Source: Azospirillum sp. OGB3 (lineage in GTDB: Bacteria; Pseudomonadota; Alphaproteobacteria; Azospirillales; Azospirillaceae). Taken from it: a DNA stretch of 64,000 bases. This document shows, piece by piece, positions 7,782 to 17,223 of this stretch. The stretch's first letter is position 1; every line of letters begins with the position of its first letter. A program made the translations under genes and the position numbers. The stretch lies in NCBI RefSeq assembly GCF_014192915.1, contig NZ_JACHYN010000002.1, forward strand, positions 310,001-374,000, written 5' to 3'. The notes under the pieces were generated by a model that saw nothing but the letters and a program-made list of their open reading frames with translations, was not told the DNA's origin and did no database searches.

Positions 7782-8036
7782 ATGAAGATCGTCTACGCCT
7801 ACCCGGCGGAGAAAGGGCGCGGCGTCGAGGCGGAGATTCTTGGGGGCTTGCGCGACCGCTGCGGCCACATCGTCCAGACCGCGCGCGAGGAACGCGACGC
7901 GGAGCGCGGCGGCGCCGTCGACGTCATCGTCACGCTGGAGATGGACGGGTCGCAGCAGGAAACGGCCCTCAACACGCTGCGCGCCCACCCCGCGGTGATC
8001 GACGCTGCCGCCGAGAGCTTCGGCGAGCGGGTCTGA
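7782..8036 (+). CDS. Small protein of unknown function
   Basis: 84 residues, soluble, starting MKIVYAYPAEKGRGVEAEIL. A strong GGGGGGA ribosome site lies about 5 bases before the ATG. Starting 29 bases after the dehydrogenase stop, it is probably the tail of that operon. The mix of alternating beta-like and helical stretches with HPAVIDAA near the end recalls small ferredoxin-fold proteins, but I do not recognise the family. Confidence 0.6.
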   Translation: MKIVYAYPAEKGRGVEAEILGGLRDRCGHIVQTAREERDAERGGAVDVIVTLEMDGSQQETALNTLRAHPAVIDAAAESFGERV

Positions 8037-8040
8037 CCCT

Positions 8041-8787
8041 TCACGGACGGGGCGGGATCGGCTCCAGCGGAGTCTCCCGCCGGCCGCGCACCGGCGCCTC
8101 CAGCCCCTCCGGCCGCGCGGCCCAGCGGACGGCGTTCAGGATCACGCGCTGGATCTGCGGGTGGTGGTAGGTGGGGTGGGTTTCGTGGCCGGGACGGAAG
8201 TAGAAGACGCGGCCCAGCCCCCGCCGCCAGCCACAGCCGCTGCGGAACACCTCGCCACCCTGGAACCAGCTCAGGAAGACGAGGTCGTCGGGCGGGGGCA
8301 CGTCGAAGGGCTCCCCATACATCTCCTCATGATCCAATTCGATGCAGTCCACGATGCCCGCCGCCACGGGGTGGCCGGGATCGACGACCCACAGCCGCTC
8401 CTTCTCGCCGGCGACGCGGTATTTCAGGAAGCAGCCGGTGCCCATCAGCGCCAGGAAGGGCTTGGCGAAATGGCTGGAGTGCAGGGCGACCAGGCCCATG
8501 CCCTGCTCGGTCACCCGCCGCTTCACCCGCTCCACCACCGCGTCGGACACCTCGGCGTGGGCGCGGTGGCCCCACCAGACCAGCGTGTCGGCGGCGTTCA
8601 GCCGCTCCTCGGTCAAGCCGTGTTCCGGTTCGTCCAGCGTGGCGGTCTCCACGGTCAGCCCGGCGGCGCGCAGGGGGGCGGCCAGCGCCTCGTGGATGCC
8701 CTGGGGGTAGTGGACCCGCACCGTCTCGTCCCGGCGTTCGTGGAGGAATTCGTTCCAGATCAAGACGCGCGGCGACGGGGGCGGCAT
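8041..8787 (-). CDS. ThuA-like (trehalose utilisation) protein
   Basis: A 248-residue protein with the ThuA/glutamine-amidotransferase-like fold: [13 protein letters not shown] near the N-terminus, [24 protein letters not shown], and [19 protein letters not shown] at residues 211-229. ThuA family members are linked to trehalose or other sugar catabolism, and the convergent/divergent treZ gene nearby fits. ATG 8787 follows an AAAGG ribosome site. It faces the opposite way from its neighbours, with only 4 bases to the small gene before it and about 80 to treZ. Confidence 0.8.
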   Translation of the reverse strand: MPPPSPRVLIWNEFLHERRDETVRVHYPQGIHEALAAPLRAAGLTVETATLDEPEHGLTEERLNAADTLVWWGHRAHAEVSDAVVERVKRRVTEQGMGLVALHSSHFAKPFLALMGTGCFLKYRVAGEKERLWVVDPGHPVAAGIVDCIELDHEEMYGEPFDVPPPDDLVFLSWFQGGEVFRSGCGWRRGLGRVFYFRPGHETHPTYHHPQIQRVILNAVRWAARPEGLEAPVRGRRETPLEPIPPRP

Positions 8788-8869
8788 GGCGGGAGACCTT
8801 TCGGAGGGATGGCGCCGGCTCCGATGGATCGCCCGTGGGACGAAGGGAGGCGGCGCCTGTTGGGGGCCG

Positions 8870-10861
8870 ATGATCGAAACATTGCGGTGGGAGCGTTCCG
8901 TGTCGAGTCCTCCCGATGCAGCGCGTTCCAGCGGTTCGGCCTCCGCCGTCCGCCGTTGTCCCATCGGCGTCGAGCCCGCGCCCGGCAACCGGGTATCGGC
9001 CCGGGTCTGGGCGCCCGCCTGCCGCAGCGTCCAACTGCTGGTCGGGCCGGAGGAGCGCGCGGTGGCTCTGGAGCCGGAAGGCGACGGCTATTTCTCCGCC
9101 CTGGTGGAGGAGGTGCCGGTGGGCGGCCTCTACCGGTTCCAGCTCGACGATGGCCCGGCCTTCCCCGACCCGGCCTCCCGCTTCCAGCCCGACGGGCCGG
9201 AGGGGCCGTCGCAGGTGGTGGACCCGTCCGCCTTCGCCTGGACCGACACCGGCTGGACGGGCTGCGGCCTGCGCGGGCAGGTGATCTATGAGATGCACAT
9301 CGGCACCTTCACGCCGGAGGGCCGCTGGGATGCGGCGGCGCGCGAACTGCCGCGTTTGGCGGAACTGGGGGTGACGGTTCTGGAGCTGATGCCGGTGGCG
9401 GAGTTTCCGGGCCGCTTCGGCTGGGGCTACGACGGGGTGGATTTGTTCGCCCCGACCCGGCTCTACGGTGATCCGGACGACATGCGGCGCTTCGTGGACC
9501 GCGCCCACGCGCTGGGCCTCGCGGTGATCCTCGACGTGGTCTACAACCACCTCGGCCCCAGCGGGAACTACCTGTCCCGCTTCGCCCCGGACTACTTCAC
9601 CACCCGCTACAAGAACGAGTGGGGGGACGCCCTCAATTTCGACGGCCCGAACTGCGGCCCGGTGCGGGAGTTCTTCCGGGCGAACGCCGCCTTCTGGATC
9701 GACGAGTATCATCTCGACGGGCTGCGGCTGGACGCCACCCAGCAGATCTTCGACGATTCCACCCCACACATCATCCAGGAGATCGGGCAAGCCGTCCGCC
9801 AAGCGGCGCGCGGGCGCGGCACCCTGCTGATCGGGGAGAACGAATCCCAGCAGGCCGCCATGGCGACACCGGTGGAGCGGGGCGGCTATGGACTCGACGC
9901 GCTGTGGAACGACGATTTCCACCACACGGCCCAGGTCGCCCTGACGGGGCGGAACGAGGCCTACTACACCGACTACCGCGGCACGCCGCAGGAACTGTTG
10001 TCGGCGGTCAAGCACGGTTTCCTCTACCAGGGGCAATGGTACCGCTGGCAGGGCAAACGGCGGGGCTCTCCGGCTTATGGGCTGCCGCGGCCGACTTTCG
10101 TCACCTTTCTCCAGAACCACGACCAGATCGCCAATTCGGGCCGGGGCCAGCGGGTGCACGCCCTGACCACGCCGGGACGTTTGCGGGCGCTGACCGCGCT
10201 GCTGCTGCTGGGTCCCGGCACCCCGATGCTGTTCCAGGGACAGGAGTTCGCGGCCAGCGCGCCTTTCTACTATTTCGCCGACCACGAACCCGGTCTGGCC
10301 GGCAAGGTGGAAGAGGGGCGGGGAGAGTTCCTGTCCCAGTTCCCCAGCCTCGCCACCCCGGCCATGCGCGCCCACCTGATGCGCCCCCAGGACGAGGAGA
10401 CCTTCCGGCGTTGCACGCTCGACCACGCGGAGCGGGACATTCATGCGGAGGTCTGGGCGCTGCACCGCGACCTTCTGCGTCTGCGCCGCGAGGACCCGGT
10501 GTTCCGCGGGCAGGGTGACGGCGGGCTGGACGGCGCCGTGCTGGGGGAGGAGGCGTTCGCATTGCGCTTTTTTGGAGGGTGCGGGGACGACCGGCTGCTG
10601 CTGGTCAATCTCGGCCGCGACCTGCGGCTGGAAGTCCTGCCGGAACCGCTGCTGGCGCCGCCGGTTGGCAGGGACTGGACGCCCCTGTGGTCCAGCGAGG
10701 ACCCTCGCTACGGCGGCTGCGGCATCGCCCCGCTGGAATCGCCGGACAGCGGCTGGCGGCTGCCCGGCCATGCGGCGGTCGTCCTGGCCGCCAAGGAGGT
10801 TGTTCCGGACGGGGAACGGGGCGAAGGCAACGGCGCGAGCGCGCAGGAGACCCATGGCTGA
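8870..10861 (+). CDS. treZ: Malto-oligosyltrehalose trehalohydrolase (GH13)
   Basis: Releases trehalose from maltooligosyltrehalose, the second step of the TreY-TreZ route from glycogen. An N-terminal CBM48-like domain comes first, then a GH13 barrel with the four conserved regions: [17 protein letters not shown] (nucleophile Asp), LIGENE (acid/base Glu) and FLQNHDQ. At 663 residues it is slightly long; the first 40 are low complexity, so a later start (for example the GTG about 10 codons in) is possible. treY is not in this window. The stop overlaps the debranching enzyme start by 8 bases. Confidence 0.92.
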   Translation: MIETLRWERSVSSPPDAARSSGSASAVRRCPIGVEPAPGNRVSARVWAPACRSVQLLVGPEERAVALEPEGDGYFSALVEEVPVGGLYRFQLDDGPAFPDPASRFQPDGPEGPSQVVDPSAFAWTDTGWTGCGLRGQVIYEMHIGTFTPEGRWDAAARELPRLAELGVTVLELMPVAEFPGRFGWGYDGVDLFAPTRLYGDPDDMRRFVDRAHALGLAVILDVVYNHLGPSGNYLSRFAPDYFTTRYKNEWGDALNFDGPNCGPVREFFRANAAFWIDEYHLDGLRLDATQQIFDDSTPHIIQEIGQAVRQAARGRGTLLIGENESQQAAMATPVERGGYGLDALWNDDFHHTAQVALTGRNEAYYTDYRGTPQELLSAVKHGFLYQGQWYRWQGKRRGSPAYGLPRPTFVTFLQNHDQIANSGRGQRVHALTTPGRLRALTALLLLGPGTPMLFQGQEFAASAPFYYFADHEPGLAGKVEEGRGEFLSQFPSLATPAMRAHLMRPQDEETFRRCTLDHAERDIHAEVWALHRDLLRLRREDPVFRGQGDGGLDGAVLGEEAFALRFFGGCGDDRLLLVNLGRDLRLEVLPEPLLAPPVGRDWTPLWSSEDPRYGGCGIAPLESPDSGWRLPGHAAVVLAAKEVVPDGERGEGNGASAQETHG

Positions 10862-12914
10862 TTACATCCGCAAGATCACCCGCGACGTCGTGCGGTCCGC
10901 GCCGGACGCCGCGCTGTCCCGCGAATGGCTGGTCGCCAACGGGCTGGGCGGCTACGCCTCCTCCTCCCTGTCGGGGGCGGTGACGCGGCGGTATCATGGG
11001 CTGCTGGTGGCGGCCCTGCCGGCGCCGCTGGGCCGGGTGGTCATGCTGAGCCAGCTCAACGACGTGCTGATCGAGCCGGACGGCACCGAGCGGCGGCTGA
11101 CCGGACACAACCCGCAGGCGGACCAGTGGCCCGACCCGAACTACCCGTCGGACGCCGCCCCCTCCGGCCTTGCCGAGTTCCGCATGGAATCCGGGCTGCC
11201 GGTCTGGCGCTACGAGATCGGCGACGTTGTGATCGAAAAGCAGATCGTGCTGCCGCATCTGCAGAACATCGTCCATGTCACCTACCGGGTGGTGAAGGCG
11301 CCGCAGCCGATCTGCCTGCGGCTACGCCCGGTGATGGCCTTCCGCAAGCTGGAATCGGCGGTGGACGAGCCGCTGGCCCGCGACTACCGGGTCACCGCCC
11401 GCGGCCACGAGTACGAGGTCTGGGCCGGGCCGGAACTGCCGGTGCTGCGCATGACCATCGAGGGGGCGGAGCTTCCCCTGACGCTGGACGGCGGGGCGCG
11501 GCGCGACATCGTCTATCCGGTGGAGGCCGAGCGCGGCTACGAATCGCGCGGCTCGCTGTGGACGCCCGGCTATTTCAGCGGCCCGCTCAGCCAGGGCCAG
11601 ACGCTGAGCTTCGTCGCCGCGACCGAGCCCTGGCAGCGGCTGTGGGCGCTGCCGCCCGCCGACGTCCTGCGCTTCGAGAAGGAGCGGCGGCGGCGCATCG
11701 TCGGGACGGCGCACCCGTCACTGCGCGCCGGGCCGATGGCGGAGCTGGTGCTGTCGGCGGACAGCTTCCTGTTCGTCCCGGCCGGCCGCGTCGCCGACCA
11801 GATGCGCGCCCGCGCCGAGGGCGACGAGGTGCGCACGGTGATCGCCGGCTACCACTGGTTCACCGACTGGGGCCGCGACACCATGATCAGCCTGGAAGGG
11901 CTGACCCTGACCACCGGACGCCATATGGAGGCCGGCTGGATCCTGCGCACCTTCGCCCACTACATCCGCGACGGGCTGATCCCCAACATGTTCCCCGACG
12001 GCAAGGACGAGGGGCTGTACCACACCGCCGACGCCACCCTGTGGTTCTTCCACGCGCTGAACCGCTACGTCCGGGCGACCGGGGACCGGCACACGCTGCA
12101 ACTGCTGCTGCCCCGGCTGGTCGAGGTGATCGACCATCACCGGCGCGGCACCCGCTTCGGCATCGCCGTGGACCCCGGCGACGGGCTGCTGCGCCAGGGG
12201 CGGGAGGGCTACCAGCTCACCTGGATGGACGCGAAGGTCGAGGACTGGGTGGTCACGCCGCGCCGGGGCAAGGCGGTTGAGATCAACGCGCTCTGGTACA
12301 ACGCCCTGTGCCTGACCGCCGGCTGGCTGACCGAGGAGGGGGACACCCAGGCGGCCCGCCCGCTGGAGGAGCTGGCGGAACGGGCCCGCGCCTCCTTCAA
12401 CGCGCGCTTCTGGTGCGCCCACGCCGGGCACCTCTACGACGTGGTGGACGGGGAGCGGGGGGACGACGACGCCTGCCGGCCCAACCAGATCTTCGCCGTC
12501 TCGCTCGACAACCCGGTGCTGGACCGTGCCCGCTGGGAGCCGGTGGTGGAGACGGTGCGGCAGCGGCTGCTGACCCCGGTCGGGCTGCGCTCGCTGGCGC
12601 CGGGGCAGCGCGACTACAAGCCGAAATACTTCGGCGACCTGCGTGCCCGCGACGCCGCCTATCACCAGGGCACGGTGTGGGGATGGCTGATCGGCCCCTA
12701 TGTCGACGCTTGGCTGAAGCTGCATCCGGAGGACAAGGCGGGGGCGCGGGAACTGCTCCAGGGCTTCCTGCCGCATCTGGACCAGGCGGGGGTCGGCACG
12801 ATCTCGGAGATCTTCGACGCCGAACCGCCTTTCAGCCCGCGCGGCTGCATCTCGCAGGCCTGGAGCGTCGCGGAGGTCCTGCGCTGCTGGGCAGCGACGG
12901 CGGAAGATCGGTGA
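10854..12914 (+). CDS. Glycogen debranching enzyme (amylo-alpha-1,6-glucosidase type)
   Basis: 686 residues: an N-terminal beta-sandwich domain (WLVANGLGGYASSSLSGAV near residues 24-42, typical of the bacterial/archaeal GDE N-domain) and a C-terminal (alpha/alpha)6 barrel with GYHWFTDWGRDTMISLEGL (about 340-358) and QLTWMDAK. These fit the amylo-alpha-1,6-glucosidase family that trims glycogen branches. Translated with treZ through an 8-base overlap, it should feed linear maltodextrins to the TreY/TreZ route or to general glycogen breakdown. No glgP, glgB or treY is visible here. Confidence 0.9.
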   Translation: MADYIRKITRDVVRSAPDAALSREWLVANGLGGYASSSLSGAVTRRYHGLLVAALPAPLGRVVMLSQLNDVLIEPDGTERRLTGHNPQADQWPDPNYPSDAAPSGLAEFRMESGLPVWRYEIGDVVIEKQIVLPHLQNIVHVTYRVVKAPQPICLRLRPVMAFRKLESAVDEPLARDYRVTARGHEYEVWAGPELPVLRMTIEGAELPLTLDGGARRDIVYPVEAERGYESRGSLWTPGYFSGPLSQGQTLSFVAATEPWQRLWALPPADVLRFEKERRRRIVGTAHPSLRAGPMAELVLSADSFLFVPAGRVADQMRARAEGDEVRTVIAGYHWFTDWGRDTMISLEGLTLTTGRHMEAGWILRTFAHYIRDGLIPNMFPDGKDEGLYHTADATLWFFHALNRYVRATGDRHTLQLLLPRLVEVIDHHRRGTRFGIAVDPGDGLLRQGREGYQLTWMDAKVEDWVVTPRRGKAVEINALWYNALCLTAGWLTEEGDTQAARPLEELAERARASFNARFWCAHAGHLYDVVDGERGDDDACRPNQIFAVSLDNPVLDRARWEPVVETVRQRLLTPVGLRSLAPGQRDYKPKYFGDLRARDAAYHQGTVWGWLIGPYVDAWLKLHPEDKAGARELLQGFLPHLDQAGVGTISEIFDAEPPFSPRGCISQAWSVAEVLRCWAATAEDR

Positions 12915-13174
12915 ATCCGCGTCCATCGTCATATTGCCTATGAAAAGCGTCATAAGTAGTTAAGGAGACAGGACACGGGAGACTCCCGGTTACTGAACAG
13001 AAAGCGGCGGATCGGGGAAAAACACGATTCGATGACGGCGCCATGACATTCGAGAAACCCACATTTTGTTGAAGGTTTCTGCCGGCCGTGCCTATCATCG
13101 GTAGCGGGCTGGAACGAAAATTCACGAACACACGGCCGTGTGACCACCCGCGCAGGATGATGACGGGAGGGGTC

Positions 13175-14341
13175 ATGCTGGCACTGCTGTCGAAGGCAAA
13201 GCGCCCGGCGGTTGATTGGGACGCCTTGAGCCGGCGGATTCTGGAAGAGAGCGCGCAGGCCTGTTGGGTGGTGGATGGCGAACTGGTCACCGTCGCCGTC
13301 AACCCGGCGCTGTGCGCGCTGCTCGGCTACCGGGCCGGCGAGCTGGTCGGAACCCACCTGCTGTCCTATGTGGCGGAGGAAAGCCGGGGCGTGCTGGAGC
13401 GGCAGGCGGCCATTCGCGACCTGACCCCGCACCGCAGTTACGAGGTGACCCTGATCCGCTCCGACGGGATGCCGCTTCGCGCGATCCTCAACGACTCCCG
13501 GCTGGACGGCGAGACCGGTGGGGCGGCGCCGGGGTTCTGCATCTTCGTCACCGACATCACCCGCCGCAGCGAGGAGGAGACTCAGCGCGCCCTGCGGGTG
13601 GACCAGTTGGCGGACGCGGTCGCCCGGATGAACCGCTTTCTCGGGCAGATTTGCCAGGAGCTGAAGGACCCGCTGAGCGCCATCCTGGGCGCGACGCAGA
13701 TGATTTCCTCCGACGCGGGGCTTTCCGAACCGGTGGGCGGCGGACCCGGCCGGAGCACCGCCCAGCTCGGTGCCTACGCCGCGCTGTGCAGCGACGCTGG
13801 TCGGCAGATGATGCGGACCATCGAGAATTTGTCGCTGTGGTCCCGCCTGCAGCTGAATCAGGTGCCGTTCGAACTGCGGGTGTACGATCTGGGCGGCCTG
13901 CTTCAGGACGTGTTGGAGGAGTTGGAGCCCCGTGCCCGGGCCCGCGACATCCTGATCGTCAACCGCATTGTCGCGACTCCGGTGCTGGGCGATCTGTCCG
14001 CGCTGAACACGGTGCTGAAGCATCTGATCGAGAACGCGGTGCGCTTCTCTCCTTCGGGAAGCATCGTCATGCTGTCCGCCGCGCAGGCGGATGGGCGGGT
14101 GACCGTGCGGGTTCAGGACAATGGGCTGGGCATCCCGGAGGAACTCCAGCCCCATCTGTTCCGCATCGATCCGCACCACGCTGCGCCCGGTGCCGATGGA
14201 GAGGTGGGAAGCGGCCTCGGCCTGCTGATCTGCAAGGCGCTGGTCGAACGCATGGGCGGCGGCATCCGTATCTTCAGCAAGCCGGGCGGCGGAACCGCGG
14301 TCACCGTGACCCTGACTCCAGGTGGAACGGCCGGATTGTAA
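13175..14341 (+). CDS. PAS-domain sensor histidine-kinase homologue lacking the phospho-acceptor His
   Basis: 388 residues: a PAS domain (about 20-130), a dimerisation helix region (about 150-190) and an HATPase domain with N box (LIENAVRFSP), G1 (DNGLGIPEEL) and G2 (GSGLGLLICKALVERMGGG). The H box, normally SHELRTPL, reads CQELKDPL: the phosphorylated His is replaced by Gln. ATP binding may persist, but ordinary autophosphorylation should not. There is no membrane segment, so the protein is cytoplasmic. The start could also be 13157 or 13160; 13175 has a GGAGG 4 bases before it. No response regulator is adjacent. Confidence 0.85.
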   Translation: MLALLSKAKRPAVDWDALSRRILEESAQACWVVDGELVTVAVNPALCALLGYRAGELVGTHLLSYVAEESRGVLERQAAIRDLTPHRSYEVTLIRSDGMPLRAILNDSRLDGETGGAAPGFCIFVTDITRRSEEETQRALRVDQLADAVARMNRFLGQICQELKDPLSAILGATQMISSDAGLSEPVGGGPGRSTAQLGAYAALCSDAGRQMMRTIENLSLWSRLQLNQVPFELRVYDLGGLLQDVLEELEPRARARDILIVNRIVATPVLGDLSALNTVLKHLIENAVRFSPSGSIVMLSAAQADGRVTVRVQDNGLGIPEELQPHLFRIDPHHAAPGADGEVGSGLGLLICKALVERMGGGIRIFSKPGGGTAVTVTLTPGGTAGL

Positions 14342-14855
14342 CACCGGCGAACGGATGGTTGGACGAACCGTTTCGGCCGGTTGGAGAGGTTGCGGCGGGA
14401 TCGGGGTGCCCCTTGCGGGGAATTCCAACATTCAGTTGTCAACAGGGCACAGACCCGCGCGAAATCGCCGCGCCGGGAGTCCGGCATCAGAATCCAATTG
14501 ACAGGCGTGAGCGCTGCAACACCTCCTAAATTCTGGAAAGGCAATGCATTTCAATGGTTTGTGTGACATGCTCAAAATTTGGGCAAATCGCGCTATGGCC
14601 TTGGCGCGCTTGACTCGAATCGGGAAAAGCCGGTCCTTGTCAACACAGTTATCCACAGACTCTGTGGAGAGCCTACGCGGGAGGTGAAGGGAGCGTTGCA
14701 CGGCCCATAACCTTTGGCGGGAGAGCCGTCCAATCAGAATAAGTACTTCAGATTTTAGGCTTCGCGCATTTTTGCCGCTATAGTGGTCGCGCCTCATCCC
14801 GGCGTATTGCCCCAATCCAACCGGTGCCGGATGAGCACTGACGGGAGGAGTGCCC
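14342..14855. other. 514-base intergenic region, locally AT-rich, with a DnaA box
   Basis: No credible gene on either strand. It holds an AT-rich stretch around 14520-14600, a perfect DnaA box in an inverted repeat (14649-14668) and a TATAGT -10-like element at 14779-14784 before the membrane protein at 14856. Two TTGACA/CTTGAC -35-like sequences (near 14499 and 14609) lack obvious genes downstream, leaving room for an unrecognised small RNA. Confidence 0.5.
14649..14668 (+). promoter_or_regulatory. DnaA box within an inverted repeat
   Basis: TTATCCACA (14649-14657) is an exact match to the DnaA consensus. It overlaps the palindrome TCCACAG-ACT-CTGTGGA, whose other arm gives a second, weaker DnaA-like box (two mismatches) on the opposite strand. 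It may be a DnaA-regulated promoter or titration site, or part of an origin; one strong box is not enough to call oriC. Confidence 0.55.
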
Positions 14856-15188
14856 ATGCTGGATGTCTATGGGACGTCTTGTCCGGCGGCGCGTCCACGA
14901 TGGTCATGGCGCGCGGCGACCGGAGAGTCACAAGGCCGGAGCCGGCAAGGATTTGCCGTTCCCGCTTTGGCGGCGGCGTCGCTTTCGGCGTTGATCCTCC
15001 ATCTGCTGTTGACCCTCGGTGCCCATTTGGGCGGGGCCGACGTGGCGGGCGTGCTGACGGTGGCGGCGGGCATGGTCGCGGTCCTGGCGACTCTGCTGCC
15101 CTTTGCGCTGTTGTGCATCCGGCGGGCGCTGGACGCGCTGTCCGCCGCACCGGAGCGACGCAGGGGTGTGACCGCAGCGCAGGGTTGA
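14856..15188 (+). CDS. Small membrane protein, unknown function
   Basis: 110 residues. Two predicted membrane helices lie in the centre (FAVPALAAASLSALILHLLL and VLTVAAGMVAVLATLLPFAL), with basic N- and C-terminal tails. ATG 14856 has a GGAGG 7 bases upstream. I do not recognise a family. It lies downstream of the DnaA-box region and has a TATAGT -10-like element about 72 bases upstream. Confidence 0.55.
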   Translation: MLDVYGTSCPAARPRWSWRAATGESQGRSRQGFAVPALAAASLSALILHLLLTLGAHLGGADVAGVLTVAAGMVAVLATLLPFALLCIRRALDALSAAPERRRGVTAAQG

Positions 15189-15290
15189 AGCGCCAACGGG
15201 CGGGGAAATCACGGTTGCTCCCTTTTGTAAGTCCGCGCATAAAGTGACGACGCCGTGGCGATGGACGGCGCTGTACGGCGGGGGCTGCGC

Positions 15291-15656
15291 ATGGGGTTGT
15301 TCGATTTTCTGAAGGTCACCGTCAAGGATGAGAGGAAGGCGCCGCCGCGCCGGCCCAACGCGTCCGCTGGCGCGTCCAATGTCATCGAGTTCGATGGAAA
15401 GAGCTTTCCCTTGGCCGGGGTCAGCCACAAGGGCTTCGTGGCGACCGGCTTCGACGGATCCCTGATCCCCAGCCAGACCGCGCGGATCACCGTGCGGGTC
15501 GATGACTCCTGCGGCAAGTTCACCTTCCCCGCCACCGTGACCATCGAGGAGGTCAAGGGCGGGTCGGTGTCCGGCGCCTGGAACATGCTGCCGCCGGAGG
15601 TCGAGGCGACCATTCGCAAATACGTGCAGATCCGCAAGCAGAAGACCGGAAAATAA
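15291..15656 (+). CDS. PilZ-fold-like protein without the c-di-GMP motifs
   Basis: 121 residues, soluble. After a short basic N-terminus (MGLFDFLKVTVKDERKAPPR), residues from about 33 look like a PilZ-type beta-barrel (VIEFDGKSFPLAGVSHKGFV, then SQTARITVRV). The RxxxR and (D/N)xSxxG motifs needed for c-di-GMP binding are not evident. It could be a degenerate PilZ adaptor or an unrelated beta protein. The ATG choice rests on the MGLFDFL start; an upstream ATG at 15261 is possible. Confidence 0.55.
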   Translation: MGLFDFLKVTVKDERKAPPRRPNASAGASNVIEFDGKSFPLAGVSHKGFVATGFDGSLIPSQTARITVRVDDSCGKFTFPATVTIEEVKGGSVSGAWNMLPPEVEATIRKYVQIRKQKTGK

Positions 15657-15658
15657 AG

Positions 15659-15684
15659 AGGCTGCCCCGGTTCCGGCAGCCGGT
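15659..15684 (-). terminator. Intrinsic terminator of the deacetylase gene
   Basis: On the minus strand GGCTGCC and GGGCAGCC form a stem followed by TCTTTATTTT. It lies just after the stop of the minus-strand gene ending at 15690, and near the end of the convergent PilZ-like gene. Confidence 0.7.
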
Positions 15685-15689
15685 ACCGC

Positions 15690-17039
15690 TCAGTTGGCGG
15701 TGCGCAGAGGTGTTGGGCCGGGCTTCCCTCCGGTCTTTATCCCGCTGTTCACACCGGCATTGACCAGGGTCGGCGCCATGGCCGTGGCCGGCGTGGCGAT
15801 CTGGTGCATCCGCTCGATCCATTCCGACAGGGTGACGAATTCGCAGCCCTTCGCGCGCATCGCGGCGATCACGCGGGGAAGGGCGTTGAGGGTGGACGGG
15901 TAGGTGGAGTGCAGCAACAGCACGCTGCCGGTTCCCGCCTCGGTCTTCACATGCTGCACGATGCGGTCGGGGTCGCGGACCTGCCAGTCACGGGTGTCCA
16001 CGGTCCACAGCACCGGGCTCATGCTCTCCTCGCGGGCGATGGCCAGAAGGTCGGGCGTGTAGCGCCCGTAGGGTGGGCGGAACAGCACCGGGTTGGCGCC
16101 GAAGCCGCGCAGGATGCGGTTGGCCTCGGCGATCTCGTGGCGCTGCGCCTCGGGGTCCATGGCGCGCAGGTCGGCGTGGGTCAGGCTGTGGTTGCCGATC
16201 TCGTGCCCGGCGGCGATGAAGTCGCGGATCACCTCGCCCTGGTTCTCGGCGACACTGGCGACTGGAAAATAGGTCGCGGGGATCTTCTCGCGGTTCAGCA
16301 CCTCCAGGATCTGGCGGGTGACCACCCGGTGCGGCCCGTCGTCGAAGGTGAGGGCGCAGAGGTTCCAGCCTTCCTCCTTCAGCGTCGCCGGCATGACGTC
16401 GAGCGCCGTGTCGGGGATCACCGCGCCCAGCCGGCCCTTGCGGCGCCCGGACTTCTCGATGGCGGCCATGGTGCGGACAGCTTCCGGCGGATAGGTGATC
16501 GCGACCTCGGCCTTGCCGTTCCCGGCCGGGCCTGGTGGAGCAACCTGCGCGCTGTCGGCGGGCGGCGTGATCTCCGGCGCCCGGGGCGGTGCCTGAGGGA
16601 GCGTGCTCGGGGCGGCCGCTTCGAGGACGAGGCAGCCGAAGCCGGCGCCGAGCATGCGGCGGCACAGCGCCGTCACGTCCAGCCCGACCGGGGCGGTGGC
16701 CCGCAGGGCGACGCCTTCGCCCTGGCGTCGCGCGTCGAGCGGAACGACCGCCGGGCTGAGCCCGTCCGCCAGATCGGGGGAGCGGCGGCGCAGGCTGTCC
16801 CACGCCCACCAGGCGTCTCCTTCCCTTTGGAAAAGGCCGAGTTGCAGCAACGATGGTCCATCCGCGGCGCGGACGTCGGTGTCCGGAAATGCCGTCAGAA
16901 CCCCTGCGGCCAGGGGCAGCGCGAGCAGCGAGGAGCGGAAGCGGCGGATGCCCGTGCGGAGCGAGGACGTGAGGGAGAGTCCGTGTTCAGGCCGATTCAC
17001 ACGTTTATCCTCCGGATCGTCGCCGTCGTCGAATACCAC
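15690..17039 (-). CDS. Polysaccharide deacetylase (NodB homology) with N-terminal export signal
   Basis: 449 residues. A signal/anchor segment lies near residues 36-58 (SSLLALPLAAGVLTAF). Residues 60-145 resemble a SPOR-like peptidoglycan-binding domain, then comes a Pro-rich linker. The NodB domain follows from about 225: TFDDGPH (catalytic Asp and metal Asp), NHSLTHADL (metal His pair), RPPYGRY, and LLLHS near the end. All motifs for a metal-dependent N-deacetylase are present. The substrate could be peptidoglycan GlcNAc or a capsular/exopolysaccharide. Together with the L,D-transpeptidase and MepK-like genes nearby, cell-wall modification is most likely. The long N-terminus may start at a later Met. 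Confidence 0.85.
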   Translation of the reverse strand: MVFDDGDDPEDKRVNRPEHGLSLTSSLRTGIRRFRSSLLALPLAAGVLTAFPDTDVRAADGPSLLQLGLFQREGDAWWAWDSLRRRSPDLADGLSPAVVPLDARRQGEGVALRATAPVGLDVTALCRRMLGAGFGCLVLEAAAPSTLPQAPPRAPEITPPADSAQVAPPGPAGNGKAEVAITYPPEAVRTMAAIEKSGRRKGRLGAVIPDTALDVMPATLKEEGWNLCALTFDDGPHRVVTRQILEVLNREKIPATYFPVASVAENQGEVIRDFIAAGHEIGNHSLTHADLRAMDPEAQRHEIAEANRILRGFGANPVLFRPPYGRYTPDLLAIAREESMSPVLWTVDTRDWQVRDPDRIVQHVKTEAGTGSVLLLHSTYPSTLNALPRVIAAMRAKGCEFVTLSEWIERMHQIATPATAMAPTLVNAGVNSGIKTGGKPGPTPLRTAN

Positions 17040-17105
17040 CCCTTCGGGATTAATTCAAACGGCGCGGCTTCCATTGGTTCGCCCGCTCCGCCCCTCCTTT
17101 GAGGC

Positions 17106-17131
17106 GGAACCTTCGGTGTTCCGGCGTGGTT
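17106..17131 (+). promoter_or_regulatory. Predicted EcfG (general stress sigma) promoter
   Basis: GGAAC (17106-17110), 17 bases, GGTT (17128-17131). It is 92 bases upstream of the DUF2934 gene and would also serve the HPF-cold-shock gene behind it. The layout is identical to that at 4965-4990. Confidence 0.6.
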
Positions 17132-17223
17132 GACCGGGAGCGCGTCTGCTGTGTCCCCCGCCCCAAGGGGCAGGATCAGGTGCAAGGCCGGCGCGGAACG
17201 AGAACGGACAGGAGGCAGCCCGG

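Noticed and set aside
13088-13170. Upstream start of the PAS kinase at 13088
   Set aside because: The added residues have no similarity to the domain start and no ribosome site; 13175 fits better.
14600-14700. Calling this the chromosomal origin
   Set aside because: Only one perfect and one weak DnaA box, no dnaA/parAB/hemE-type neighbours and no skew data.
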